From assembly GCA_030544215.1 (NCBI GenBank), contig JARZZO010000006.1:45360501-45424500 (forward strand): 64,000 nt of DNA. The letters are read 5' to 3'. This DNA is from Zantedeschia hybrid cultivar. Its lineage: Eukaryota > Streptophyta > Magnoliopsida > Alismatales > Araceae. The notes below the pieces were generated by a model. It was not told where the DNA came from. It searched no databases and saw only the letters and a list, made by a program, of their open reading frames with translations. A program made the position numbers and the translations under genes. Below are positions 35,334-46,776 of the stretch, piece by piece. Positions within the stretch are counted from its first letter, which is position 1, and every line of letters begins with the position of its first letter.

Positions 35334-36656
35334 TGTAGACACGCTAATTTTGACATCATTTTGAGTAAATTTCATATCATATAATAATGCCTCATAATGG
35401 TTTGATATTTAATCATTGATTAATTTTTATTGATATTTTTGAGTGTCGGGTTTAACAGACATGTTTAAGTTAATCAATTAAATTGATTTTAATTCAAATT
35501 TCAGTTAAAATATGCAGACTTCTAAAAAACGTCGACCTGTGTGGACGCGATTTAGAGTTTATTCTTATTTTAACGTTTAAATTTGAATTTTAATCAATTG
35601 ATTAATTAGCTAAAAGGCGTCTGTTAGGGTCGACGCGTTTTAGGTTTCCTAAGCTATTTTAACTTCTCTTCCGGATGTTTATCCTTATCTTAATTAGTGT
35701 AAAAGACGTCTACACATGTAGACGTGTTTTATCTAATAAAGATAAAGATAAGTTTTCCCGGATATTTATCCTTATCTTAATTAATCTGAAAGGCGTCAGC
35801 CATAGTGGACGCGTTTTAGATAATTACAGATAAAGATGAATTAATCAGTATTTATCTATCGGTTAAGATAGATAAATCCTAGATTTTTCTATGTTAATCG
35901 CAAACGCAGAAGAAGCCTATAAATACCTTGCATCTTGAAGACTTAAAAAAAAAAAGAGCCATTAAGAGAGAGTGTTATTATAGCGAGTTGAAGATCGAAG
36001 CAACAACGTCGGAACGCCGGAGCGCTGCCATTTCCAGAAGTCGGCGTCCTTTCAAGAATCTTCATCCTTTCAAGGCTTCAACAATTGGGCATAAGTGTTT
36101 CATTTCTGCATTTTTATTCTACATCTTCATTAATCTTTCATTCTTAATATTCACTTCATGCAACACACACCACAGCATCATTTTTCAAAACCTATTTGAT
36201 TAAGGGGTTTCAAAAGCCATTTAAACAAGTATGTTTGCTGTTCAACTGCATGCTTAAAATCATGATTAGTTTAGATACTGCTTCCACTTAAAATTCTCAT
36301 CATTGTTTCTTTATTTCTTTTCTTTCTGTCTCTGCTGCACTCAACAACAACAAGAGAATCAAAAGGGGAAATCAAGCACAAAGCCAGAAGGACTTCTGGA
36401 CGATCCTCAACCTCAAATTCAACAGCAAGAACAAAGAACGAGAAGGGCTCTCTTTCTTCAGCCGGCTGAAGGAGGGGAATCAAGGACTCAACATCTTCCG
36501 CATTTAAACAGGTAGGCGATCAAAACTCTCTTTTGAAACTTTTAAGTCAAAAGTTTCTGACGATCACTGCACTTAGTTGCTGTTTTTAATAGGTTAGTTT
36601 GCACTAAACAACATAGATTTTTCATGTTAATCACACGAGCATTTTAAGCACCTACA
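35334..36656 (+). repeat. 5' LTR of element C
   Basis: 1323 bp. TATA box TATAAATA at 35918-35925. Upstream of it, four GGCGTC/GACGC palindromes start at about 35521, 35610, 35699 and 35787, spaced 88-89 bp. The 91-residue frame at 35928 starts three bases after the TATA box and so upstream of any likely transcript start; it is not a gene. Confidence 0.95.
35918..35925 (+). promoter_or_regulatory. TATA box of C 5' LTR
   Basis: TATAAATA; same box in the 3' LTR (53572-53579) and in A (23817-23824). Transcript start is expected about 30 bases downstream. Confidence 0.7.
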
Positions 36657-37766
36657 ACTTTTTTGGCGATTACGGTGGGACTTGGTCTCACCATCTTTTA
36701 GTTTTTTTTGTTCTTGCTATCATCAATCGGGCACCCACGGTGCACCACTTGTGTCTCTCGACACGTCCTCACCAATTGGTGAGTGTTTTAGCTTAGTTAA
36801 TTTCCCTCGTGCACACCCCAGTGGCAAGATCTTGCCCTCCCCTTGATTAGTTCAAAAAGCTGTTTTTGTGATGAAAATAATGTGTGATTGATTGATTTCA
36901 TAGTTGTTTAGTTAGTAAATCATCCTGTTAAAATCTGGAACTAAAAAAAGTCTGCATGAGTTGATTGTTTACTGCTTTTTATCTTGTTTGAGGAGGATTC
37001 AACCCAGAAAATCCTCCTGCAAAACTGTTTCTGCGAACTGAAAAGCGTCCAGGACCACTGACGCGTTTCAAAACCGCGTCAACACCCCTAGACGCCTTTC
37101 AGTCTTCATATCTTCTCTGCTGTCTGCATCTGTTTCTGCGAAAAAATTAAGTTCTGTGTTGAATGGCGTCGACTACCATCGACGCGATTCAGGCAGTTTC
37201 TTAGTTATTTTTCAGTTCTGTTTCTGCGAAAAATTAAGTTCTGTTTTGAATAGCGTCGACTACCCTCGACGCTATTCAGACAGTTTCTTAATTATTTTTC
37301 AATTCCCAGATTTCTGTGGTTTGAGTGCTAGCTACCCATTATTATTAAGCATTAGAGGCCATCCAGGCTGTAGGGCATACGCATTGAGGCGAATACCCTC
37401 CTTTTCTTAGGAACACACTACTCGACGTCAGCAACTCTCTCTGATTGGGTTGGTCCCTTGATCAGACTAGAAAAGTTGACGTTGAGACCTCCATAAGTCC
37501 CCAAAATCAAGGTATTCCTCCTTGATCATCGGGTTGGTTGTACCAATTGAAGTCCCGGCTAGATTCCAAAAGCGTTGTGAGAGAAAGCCCTAGAGAATAA
37601 CGGTGGAAATCGAACTGAAACTAGGATCCTTTCCCTGAGCGAATTTGTGGTTTAATCCAATTCAAATAACTGAACAACGAACCTTAAAATCACGTTAAAC
37701 ATCCACTTGTTTGATTAATCTCTGTGCAACTTGTTTGTCAAATCTTTGAAAAGAGAATCTAACATC
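36657..37766 (+). other. Leader of element C with primer-binding site
   Basis: TGGCGATTACGGTGGGAC at 36664-36681 resembles the arginine-tRNA primer site of Ogre/Tat elements, with substitutions. Palindromes lie at 37038-37102, 37160-37191 and 37246-37279. The rest is noncoding up to the gag ATG at 37767. Confidence 0.65.
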
Positions 37767-39840
37767 ATGCTGCTGCGATCAGGCAGGGACTTGAGTATGG
37801 CTCAAGACGCCATCATCAACTACGAGGGAGATGCTAATGCCCCTCGCGATTCGGACTACAACTATGAGAACGGGAGAGATGCTGATGCCTCCCGTAATTC
37901 CGTCCCCATTCCATATCGACAAGATGGGAATGTCTGGACCCCTCTCTTTCATCCACATGATCGATATCCTGATCTTCCCCCGCATGAATATGCGATTCCT
38001 AATCCCGATCTTGAGGGGGACATGAATCAGAATGATCCCTCACCCTCTGATCCTTCGGATCTCGTCAACGCCCTGGAGGTTCTTGCCTCCCGACTGGACC
38101 CTCAGCAGTTCGAGGCGATCCAGTCTATTCTGAAGGGGAAGGCACCCGTACAGCCTGCTGAGCCGAACCCTGTGGCTCCCCCTGTTGTTACTCAACAACC
38201 TCCTCTTCATCCTTCTTATATCCATCAGGCCATGGAAGGCCTTCATGTCACTTCTCGGCCAGCTGGGCCACAGCTTTCATCATCTAGGCAACCGGCTAGA
38301 CCGCAAACGCCTGCTTATCAAAATGCCCTCGGGCATGGCGGAAGCTCTGCTGGACCTCCCCTTTATTGCCCCCCCTGTCCAACGTACTCTAGGCAGCTGG
38401 CCTATCAAGTACCTCCACCTCCTCCTCCTCCCCAGGCAGATCTGACCACGCAAGCGTTGCTGGCCAAGATGGAGCGCATGGATGAGTAGTTTAACAACCT
38501 CCAGAAGATGATGGGGGTTAAAGCTGTGCCAGAGATCAGTTTACCGAGCCTGCCAGTATTCCATCTGCCACCCTCTGAGATGCCAGTGTACCGGAAGTAC
38601 AACGGTACTGGTAACCCCTTCACACATATGAAGGAGTTTATGTACGAATCATCTTTCTGGCAGAACGATAAGAGGTCGTTGGCCTTTTTGTTCAGGAGAT
38701 CTCTAGAGGGACCAGTCCTCGAGTGGTTCTTTTCTCTGGAACCCTCCGAAGTAGAGGATTACAGTATCGTTTCACGCAAATTTATCCAACGATACCAGGA
38801 CAGAGTTGCACCCTCCCTGTCCATCACTGACCTCATTGCAGAAAAGATGAAACCGCCGTCTGGCCTCAAAATGCCGATACGTCCAGGTATTGCTACTTCC
38901 ATAGGCAACCCGGGCATACCATTGACACCTGCTTCCAGTTCAGAGATTATATTCATGATCTCAATGAGCAAGGCGGCATAGACTGGGAGGAGATGAAAAA
39001 GTACATATCAGCCCTGAAGGCGAGAAGACCACAGCAGCAGCAGCAGCAGCAAGCAAGACCACCAGCACAAGCAGCAGCACCACCCAACATGGGCATAGTG
39101 CAGAATCCACTCCCGGAGCACCAAAACCAAAACCAAGTTGCTCCAATTTTGACGAACAGCCAGTCTGAGGCTGGTCGTGGGCAACAGTGGATAATAGAGG
39201 ACTCTTCCTCTCTTTGTTCAACGGGTCACGTTCCAAGTACCGCAGAGCGACCACCACGCCGCACCATCCACATACCTAGGCCGCAACCCATTACCATCAC
39301 CCCTCTACCGACACCCACATATCACTCGCCCGCACCCAATAACCCATTACCCCTACCCGCCTTCCTTAAGTCCATCACGCCCCACACTCCTACGCCTCCA
39401 CTATATAATTCCCCGCAAACCAATCACGCTTCCCTCCTACCATCTAGGCCATTACTTCGCATACCATTTCCTACTTCACCCGCTACCACTACCACCTACC
39501 CAGATACCCCCTTACCATCCAAACCGCTATTACGCGTACCATTCCCCACTTCACCAACCACTTACCCATCCACCATCCAACCCTCTAGGCCTTTAATCCG
39601 CACCGCGCCATCACCACCTAGCCCTACGCCATCACCTACATACCAGCCCTCTACGTCATCCGCACCATCCAACCCTGCAGTACTTAAGGTGTCACCCGGA
39701 TCCTCCACGGTTGAGGAACACGCGCTCCGGAGTGGAAGGATTTTCAAAAAGTCTTTCCTCAGTCCACAGTTAGAGACGGCCCATCACAGCCGACTGAGGA
39801 AGCCCATAATGAAGAGAGTGCACCAGGCACTCAATATGAC
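37767..39840 (+). pseudogene. gag pseudogene of element C
   Basis: The start ATG at 37767 (MLLRSGRDLSMAQ) is chosen because A starts at the equivalent ATG 25456. The Gag core after an in-frame amber at 38487-38489 (Arg codon in A) has SEMPVYRKYN, LFRRSLEGPVLEWFFSL and FIQRYQDRVAP. Near 38860 about 0.6 kb present in A is missing and the frame shifts. The CHHC knuckle (RYCYFHRQPGHTIDTC) follows in a new frame, then a Gln-rich and Thr/Pro-rich region (38993-39740) and a further frameshift near 39750. Gag cannot be made as one protein from this copy. Confidence 0.8.
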
Positions 39841-40965
39841 TTGTTGAAACATCTGGATCGGACACCGGCACGGATCACTGTACTTGAATTGATCAAAAGA
39901 TCCAAGATTCACCAAGAAGCCTTAATGGAATATCTACAGAAGGTGATGGTCAATGAGGACGTGCCGGTAGAAAAAATTGCAGCACTACTAGTTCCTCAGG
40001 GGGATCAGCCCTCCATTACATTTCATACATCGGAACTAGCACCGCCGGCAGCTAGAAGCATGTCTCTGAGCATCACGGTCAACATCTGTAAGAAGGCCGT
40101 GGATGCATGCCTGGTAGATATAGGAGCTTCGATCAATGTTTTACCTCCGAAGACCCTGGAGCTGTGCGGTGTGCCCAAAGAAAAATGACTGCCCACCCCC
40201 ATCTCAGTGACAGCATATGACAATTCTACCCGTTCCCCTCTGGGAATGGTCTATTTGAAGGTGGAGCTGGGCCCTGTAAGTCATGCAGAGGTCGAATTTC
40301 ACATCCTAGAAATCGACCCTTCTATAAATGCCGTTTTGGGTCGTCCTTATATCAAAACTCTTGAGGCGATTCCCTCTACGAATCACCAATGCCTCAAATT
40401 CCCTTTCAAAGGACGAATTATTAAAGTAACGAGCATGCCGATCCTTGCTGCTGCTCATACCTTGAATATTAAATCTGCTGCTTTACCTGGCCGACAACCT
40501 TTTCTGTCGGTATTACAGGTCTACCGTCCAGTGGCTGATCCTCTAAAAGCCGCCACTATTTCTCCATACCCGTTAGATACTATAAAAAGGGGGAAGTGCA
40601 TGAGTACCCCAGAATGGAGGATTATGATGAAGAACGGCTACGAGCCTGGAAGAGGTCTGGGCACACAGTTGCAAGGCAGGACCACTCCTGTTAAAAATCA
40701 TCGAGCAGCACCTGGAAGTGGTCTGGGCTATAAGCCAAGAAGGCTGAAGCAAGATCTGGTTCAGCAATCAGTGATCGAAGAAGGTCCGAAAATCTGGGAG
40801 GCAATGTCTACACCACCCAAAGAAGGCCGATATCCCTTAACATGGACCCTGTATACACACTTTGTGAAAGGGCCCATACTTAGCAATGACAACACGGTAG
40901 TCATTACTTCGTGTTTTGACTTCCATGACATATATGGGAGGGACGTGGCCAGACATTGCTCATAA
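39841..40965 (+). pseudogene. Protease and G-patch-like region of element C, inactivated
   Basis: Aspartic protease with the catalytic D-T-G changed to D-I-G (CLVDIGASINVLP, Asp at 40117-40119). A Trp-to-stop TGA sits at about 40186, after GVPKEK. The frame continues through YDNSTRSPLG, LGRPYIKT and the G-patch-like GYEPGRGLGTQLQG to a TAA at 40963 that replaces a Gln codon of A. The altered catalytic residue and two stops make processing by this copy unlikely. Confidence 0.8.
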
Positions 40966-41904
40966 CTACTTACGTACCAATCCTTGGAGGCTCTGCGGCC
41001 TATGAAAAGGAGAAAATTCCATGATCCTGAATGTGAATGGTACAGGTGGTTCGATCTGAGAGACCTTTATATTGCACTGAACATATTATTCCTAGATCCT
41101 GCAGAACCCAAGTGGCCGCCGAAGATTGATGAGCTGATTGAAAGCCCTGGTGCCATATTTGACAAGCGGATATTGCTGTCTGAAGAGACCGATGAAGGGG
41201 AGCCAGATGACCCCTATGAAGCTGGTTACACTACAGATCTGCTCTGGAGGGGGACATATCATTCACATGTCTTCATGCTCCATACTCTATTTCGCACACT
41301 GCTCTTGACCCCGACTTGGTCGCGGGTCATTATTGAAGATATTCCACGGGCTCCGCCCATCATGATTACTCTGTCCCCTCGGGACCTTATTCCACAACCT
41401 CCTCTCGATCTAGAGAGGATGTATAATTTGATCTGGGACATATTGCTATATGATCCCCCTAATCCCCTGGCCTTGGTGCCACTTCCTCCATCTGATTCTC
41501 CTCCCATTTGTATTCACTCCTGCTTCATGTATAATTCATCTGATATCAAAAAAAAAACGTCAATTTTACAACAAATTCCTCTCAGATCCTTATCGAGGAA
41601 ACATCTTACTTGTCCGACTGCACCCTGTCGCGTGGGTCCTTCGGTCAAGATTCTCTCTTAGATCTACTCTGCCCCTCCCCTCGGGAGGATTCTTCTGTAT
41701 TTCCACTTGTATCCCAGGATTTCTATCCTGCTTCGTCTTCATTAGGTTATGATAGTGTGTTTAGTGAAGTTAGGCAGTCTAATTTTAGTCAGATTAGTCA
41801 GGTTAGGGAGCCTAGGAAGCCTAAGGGTAGGCGAATTCCAGATAGATACCTCCAGGACTTAGCTGATAAATGATTTTCTTGTTTTTTGATCTCTCAATTT
41901 TTAG
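40966..41904 (+). other. Protease-RT junction of element C with probable intron acceptor
   Basis: Contains a continuation of the polyprotein (40984-41190, PKIDELIESPGAIFDKR, also present in A). A frame change and stops follow, then a pyrimidine-rich tract ending CTCTCAATTTTTAG at 41904. The acceptor matches the same place in A (about 30119). Ogre elements have an intron between protease and RT. The donor is not assigned. Confidence 0.45.
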
Positions 41905-42230
41905 AAAATCCAATTCAGATGCCAGAAGATTGTATGAATGATGAGTCAGTCAATGATGGGTATGGAGTATATGAGTTAGTACATGAAAAGGACCCCATTA
42001 TTGAAAATGAGGAAGATGACGAGGACGCAGCCGAGGCATATGCCAGTGGAGTGAAGAGATTCGATGAACCCTCAGCTGCCGTAGAAGAGCCCACCAAAGA
42101 AATCAATTTAGGGACTGAAGACGAACCTAAGGTTGTCCTCGTCAGCAAAAATCTTTCTACAGAGGATGAGAAGGCAATGGTACAAGTACTTAAGGACTAC
42201 AAGGACACTTTCGCCTAGAGTTATGAAGAT
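41905..42230 (+). other. RT-side exon start with conserved amber codon
   Basis: Frame from the acceptor through an acidic segment (ENEEDDEDAAEAYASG) and DYKDTFA, then TAG at 42216-42218, followed in frame by SYEDMPGLD. The Trp expected here is amber in A too (30433). Translation of pol must either read through or start at the ATG 42231. Confidence 0.6.
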
Positions 42231-45200
42231 ATGCCAGGGTTAGATTCATCTTTAGTTGAACACAGATTGACATTGAAGGAAGGAGCTAGCCCGGTCAAGA
42301 AGAAATTAAGGCGATTCCACCCACAAATAGCTTTAAAGATGAAGGAAGAGGTCGACAAATTGCATAAAGCCAAATTTATTAGAGTTGTCCTTTATCCACA
42401 ATGGGTGGCCAACATAGTCCCGGTCATGAAGAAGGACGGGAAGGTCAGAATTTGCATTGACTTCCGCGATTTGAACCGGGCGTGTCCTAAAGATGATTTT
42501 CCATTGCCTCATATTGATGTACTCATCGATAATACTGTTGGCTATGAAACTTTATCGTTTATGGACGGATTTTCAGGATATAATCAGATTAAGCTGGCAA
42601 AAGAGGATCAAGAGAAAACATCATTCACTACACCTTGGGGAACATACTGTTATGTCGTCATGCCATTTGGGTTAAAGAATGCTGGAGCCACCTATCAGAG
42701 GGCTGTGATGGCAATATTTCATGACATGATGCACATAGATTTGGAAGTGTATGTGGATGACTTATTGGTTAAATCTAAAACAAAGGCTGAGCACGCCAAA
42801 GTTTTGGCAAGGGTATTAGAGAGATCGAGAGAATATCAGTTAAAGATGAACCCCAAGAAATGTGTATTCGGGGTATCTTCAGGAAAATTGCTTGGATTTA
42901 TTGTCAGCAAACGGGGAATTGAGATCGATCCTAATAAGGCGAAGGCTATCAGAGAAATGCCACCTCCCAAAAACTTGAAAGAGTTGAGAGGATTAATCGG
43001 GAGGTTACAATTTATTCGCCGTTTTGTCTCCCAGCACTCACAAAGGTGTAAACCGTTTTACGAGCTTACCAAGTCGGGAGTCAAATTCGATTGGGATGAT
43101 AAGTGTCAGGAGGCATTCGATGGATTAAAGAACTATTTAGCAAGTCCTCCTGTTTTGAGACCACCATCTCCAGGCAAACCATTGATACTTTACATTTCAG
43201 TCCTGGATGATGCAGTGGGGGCTGTCCTAGCACAAGAGGATGAAGAAGGAAAAGAGAGGGCAGCCTATTATCTCTCTAAACTTCTCAACCCCGCTGAACA
43301 GAGATATACAGCGATGGAGAAAACATGTGCAGCATTGGTTTGGGTTGTACAGAAATTAAAGCATTATTTTCTAGCCCATGAAGTCCATCTCATCGCTAGG
43401 ATGAATCCGATCAAATTCCTTCTGGAGAAATCTGTTCTTACTGATAGGTTAGCACGATGGCAAAGCTTTTTCTCTCAATTCGATATCACTTATATTCAGC
43501 AGAAAGCGATCAAGGGCTATGCCATAGCAGAACATCTCGCTCATCATCCCCTTTCTCGTTTCGATCCAGTGCGATCAGAGTTTCCGGATGAGGAACTGAT
43601 GTCCGTAAATCAAATCAGAGATGATATGTGGACTTTGCATTTTGACGGAGCTCTGAATTCTCATGGAAAGGGGATCGGTATTGTTCTGTTATCACCTGAA
43701 GGTATCACCATTCCACAAGCCTTTCAGCTTGATTTTCCAGTCACAAACAATATAGCTGAATACGAGGCACTCCTTGCTAGTCTCGAGGCTGCTCATTTCC
43801 ATGGTGCCACCAAACTCAGGATTGTGGGTGATAGCCAACTGATTCTTCGCCAAGTGCTGACCAAGTATCGAACTCTTGATCCCAAGCTCAAGCCTTATCA
43901 AGAACTTACTTCTGCTTACTCAAAGCTTTTCACGAAATTAATCTTTGTCCATGTCCCTAGGAATCAGAACATCTTAGCTGATGCTCTAGCTTCACTTGCA
44001 TCTTCTCTTGATTTTCCAATCAGCAAGCAATCTGAATCAATCATAGTTCATAGGCGTCTTTCACCCGCCGTGAAAGATCCTTCATTCCTTAGAACTAAGG
44101 AGAAGTTGCTGAAGAAAGTCAGGGACGGAGATATCATTGAGAAAAGAGAAATCATGTTGATGGAGCTATTAGAAGAGATGGATGATGAACATAAGCCATG
44201 GTATTATGAAATTGCAAAATATTGTGAAGATCAATCGTATCCTGAGGAAGCTACAACTGAGGAGAAGAGAGCTATCAGGAGAGTTGCTCAACGATACACC
44301 CTAGTTGGAGGAGCATTATACAAGAGAGGTTTTGATGGAGTTCTTCTGAGATGTCTAGACGAAGATGAACTTTGGAAGGTTATGGAAGGAGCTCATAGTG
44401 GAGTTTGTGGTGGCCATGTCAATGGACAGATGCTAGCAAAGAAGATCCTCAGACAAGGATTTTATTGGCCAACCATGGAAGAAGACTGTGTAGGATATGT
44501 TCGTAGGTGTGCTAAGTGTCAACTTCACGCCGACAAAATTCATTCTCCTGCATCTTCACTCCATCCTGTTTCCTCCCCATGGCCTTTCTCCATGTGGGCT
44601 TTCGACATTATTGGACCCCTTGGTAACCCAGATTCCGGCATCAAGCAAAAATCTTTCATTCTCACGGCGACGGAATACTTCACCAAGTGGGCAGAAGCTG
44701 AAGCGTACGTGGAGATCAAAGCATCAATCGTCTGCAAGTTCATCATGAAGAACATCATCACCCGATTTGGAATTCCAAGCACCATCGTCACCGACAACGG
44801 ACCGCAGTTCGTGTCACAAGAATTGAAGGACCTCTGTAACAGGTATAGAATTGCATTGCATCATTCATCTCCTTATTATCCGCAAGGCAATGGCCAAGCA
44901 GAGGCAACTAATAAGACTTTGATAAAAATCATCAAAAAGACGTGCAAATCTAATAAATTCGCAGATTGGCCAGAAAAATTGGTTGATGCTCTATGGGCCT
45001 ACCAAACTTCAATCCGCACACCCACTGGGCAAACTCCTTATTCCTTAACATTTGGAATGGAGGCGGTAGTTCCATATGAGATCCTCATACCGTCATTAAG
45101 AGTACAATTGAATAAGGAATTTTCCATTGATGAACATCGTTCAGCACTCCTTGCTCAATTGGAACTTTTAGATGAGAAAAGATGGTCAGCTGCTAATCAT

Positions 45201-45458
45201 GCAAAAGTTTATCAAAACAGACTAGCACGTTTTTACCAAAAGAAAGTCATTGAACGTAAGTTCAAAGTCGGTGAAATGGTCGTCAAAAGAATTTTTGTAA
45301 AACCTGGTGGTCCGCGTTCTAAGCTCCAACCCAACTGGGAAGGACCTTATGTTGTATCGCACGCTTTTCCTGGTAATGCTTATCGTCTTGTTAATGCAGA
45401 AGGAGAAGAGTTAAATCATCCCTGGAATGGTTTACATCTTAAGAAATACTACCCTTAG
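42231..45458 (+). CDS. Pol of element C: RT, RNase H, archaeal-type RNase H, integrase
   Basis: 1075 open codons. RT has catalytic Asp112 (FMDGFSGYNQI) and YVDD at 174-177. The first RNase H follows at about 310-420. A second RNase H of archaeal type has FDGA (Asp472), AEYEAL (Glu510) and VGDSQ (Asp534). Integrase has zinc residues His722, His729, Cys760, Cys763 and core Asp792, Asp855, Glu891 with the exact 35-residue spacing. A WEGPYVV motif is near the C terminus. It would copy element RNA into DNA and insert it. The two RNase H domains are characteristic of the Tat lineage. ATG 42231 is only the first Met after the amber at 42216; the natural frame begins upstream. All catalytic residues are present, unlike gag and protease of the same copy. 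Confidence 0.93.
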   Translation: MPGLDSSLVEHRLTLKEGASPVKKKLRRFHPQIALKMKEEVDKLHKAKFIRVVLYPQWVANIVPVMKKDGKVRICIDFRDLNRACPKDDFPLPHIDVLIDNTVGYETLSFMDGFSGYNQIKLAKEDQEKTSFTTPWGTYCYVVMPFGLKNAGATYQRAVMAIFHDMMHIDLEVYVDDLLVKSKTKAEHAKVLARVLERSREYQLKMNPKKCVFGVSSGKLLGFIVSKRGIEIDPNKAKAIREMPPPKNLKELRGLIGRLQFIRRFVSQHSQRCKPFYELTKSGVKFDWDDKCQEAFDGLKNYLASPPVLRPPSPGKPLILYISVLDDAVGAVLAQEDEEGKERAAYYLSKLLNPAEQRYTAMEKTCAALVWVVQKLKHYFLAHEVHLIARMNPIKFLLEKSVLTDRLARWQSFFSQFDITYIQQKAIKGYAIAEHLAHHPLSRFDPVRSEFPDEELMSVNQIRDDMWTLHFDGALNSHGKGIGIVLLSPEGITIPQAFQLDFPVTNNIAEYEALLASLEAAHFHGATKLRIVGDSQLILRQVLTKYRTLDPKLKPYQELTSAYSKLFTKLIFVHVPRNQNILADALASLASSLDFPISKQSESIIVHRRLSPAVKDPSFLRTKEKLLKKVRDGDIIEKREIMLMELLEEMDDEHKPWYYEIAKYCEDQSYPEEATTEEKRAIRRVAQRYTLVGGALYKRGFDGVLLRCLDEDELWKVMEGAHSGVCGGHVNGQMLAKKILRQGFYWPTMEEDCVGYVRRCAKCQLHADKIHSPASSLHPVSSPWPFSMWAFDIIGPLGNPDSGIKQKSFILTATEYFTKWAEAEAYVEIKASIVCKFIMKNIITRFGIPSTIVTDNGPQFVSQELKDLCNRYRIALHHSSPYYPQGNGQAEATNKTLIKIIKKTCKSNKFADWPEKLVDALWAYQTSIRTPTGQTPYSLTFGMEAVVPYEILIPSLRVQLNKEFSIDEHRSALLAQLELLDEKRWSAANHAKVYQNRLARFYQKKVIERKFKVGEMVVKRIFVKPGGPRSKLQPNWEGPYVVSHAFPGNAYRLVNAEGEELNHPWNGLHLKKYYP

Positions 45459-45758
45459 GTTAAAGAGTCGATCAGTATGGTACAAAGTCCAGTGGAATTA
45501 GAAAGTTTATAAACTCGAATTTCCTTATCAGTCTGGATAACTTAATTTCAAGCCCATCATTATACACACTGACACGCTTGATTCGTGAGTAACAAGAGAT
45601 GACAAGTCCTAAAGAATATCAAAAGCTTGACCAAAAGCGTAAAGTACAAATCATTCGTTTTAAAACAAAAATTCTGTTTTATACTCGGCCCATGATGTAG
45701 GAACGAGACTTAGAATAGATTACCAAGAATACCTGCCATCTTAGTAGGAGGCCGTCAT

Positions 45759-45774
45759 AAAAAAAAGGGGGAGA
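45759..45774 (+). other. Internal polypurine tract of element C
   Basis: AAAAAAAAGGGGGAGA, 300 bases after the pol stop and 7.2 kb before the 3' LTR. Identical in A at 60203-60218. Could prime plus-strand DNA; that role is inferred. Confidence 0.5.
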
Positions 45775-46198
45775 TCCGTGAAGAAAAGTAAAGAAAAGAA
45801 AAAGCAAAAAGGCAAAAGCCAAATGTCAAATCAAAAGGCCATTACATTACAAACGTTACATCAAGGCCATGAAATGAAATGAAAGGGAACGCAAGGTCGA
45901 TAAATACCCCGGAAAGAAAATGACCGAACCCCAACGGATATTAGGGTAGGAAAGGAACATCTTTTTAAGTCTCCGGAACCTTCTCATGGGCTTTCTAAAC
46001 TTATTCTTCTTTTCTTTCTAAAGAGATGTACTCCAAACTTAAGGAATGGCTTACATTGACTAAGGGTCAAATCATAAAATGGGATCACGAATGGAAACAC
46101 AAATTCAAACACGATGGGTTTTAAGTTAAGTTGTTAAAGAATAATTTGGAAATTAAGTTAATAAATGAATATGATCTTTTGATCTAAGTACCATGCTG

Positions 46199-46400
46199 AT
46201 CTTTTAGTCAAAAATTCAAAAAAAATACATATATCAAAAATTCAAAAAAAATACATATGTCAAAAATTCAAAAAAATACATATGTCAAAAATTCAAAAAA
46301 AATACATATGTCAAAAATTCAAAAAAAATACATATGTCAAAAAAACCCAAAAAAATACATATGTCAAAATTAAAAAAAAACATATATTTCAAAACCCCAA
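46199..46400 (+). repeat. A-rich tandem repeat downstream of pol (C)
   Basis: About seven to eight units near 26 bp, such as CAAAAATTCAAAAAAAATAC followed by ATATGT. Element A has an array at the same place (60660-60890) with a different unit. Confidence 0.85.
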
Positions 46401-46776
46401 ACAAAAATGAATATTTCAAAACAACAAAAATATTTCAATTAGCATCTGCTTGTTGCATTTAGTATGTTTCATTCCTTTTATTTTAAGTGAGCATCTGTCT
46501 GCTTGTATGTTGCATTTTGCTTAAGTTCGATTATTCTCATTACCTTTGTTAATAAAGGCTATGTCCCTTGACCATTTATTGAAGAAAAAATTGATTGACC
46601 ATTTATTTGGTCAGGCAAGGGGCTAAGCCTAAATAGATACTTAACCTGTTTGTTCAGTGTTGTACAGGATGCAAGACAAGCACAGGAACACAAGATTGGA
46701 GCCCAAAAGTTTTATGTATATCATCAAAAGGTGTTTTTGTACATGATACATGGAAGAAAAGAAAATACATAAGCCC

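Larger units (their letters stand above)
45459..46660 (+). other. 3' untranslated region of element C after pol
   Basis: No gene. Contains internal polypurine tract A8G5AGA at 45759-45774, identical to the one in A. An A-rich tandem array at 46199-46400 follows, and then AATAAA at 46551-46556, also conserved in A. The end of antisense gene 1 comes next, convergent with pol. Confidence 0.65.

Noticed and set aside
35928..36203. 91-residue frame conserved in both LTRs of C
   Set aside because: Its ATG is three bases after the TATA box, so it would not be in the transcript. Identity only reflects LTR identity.
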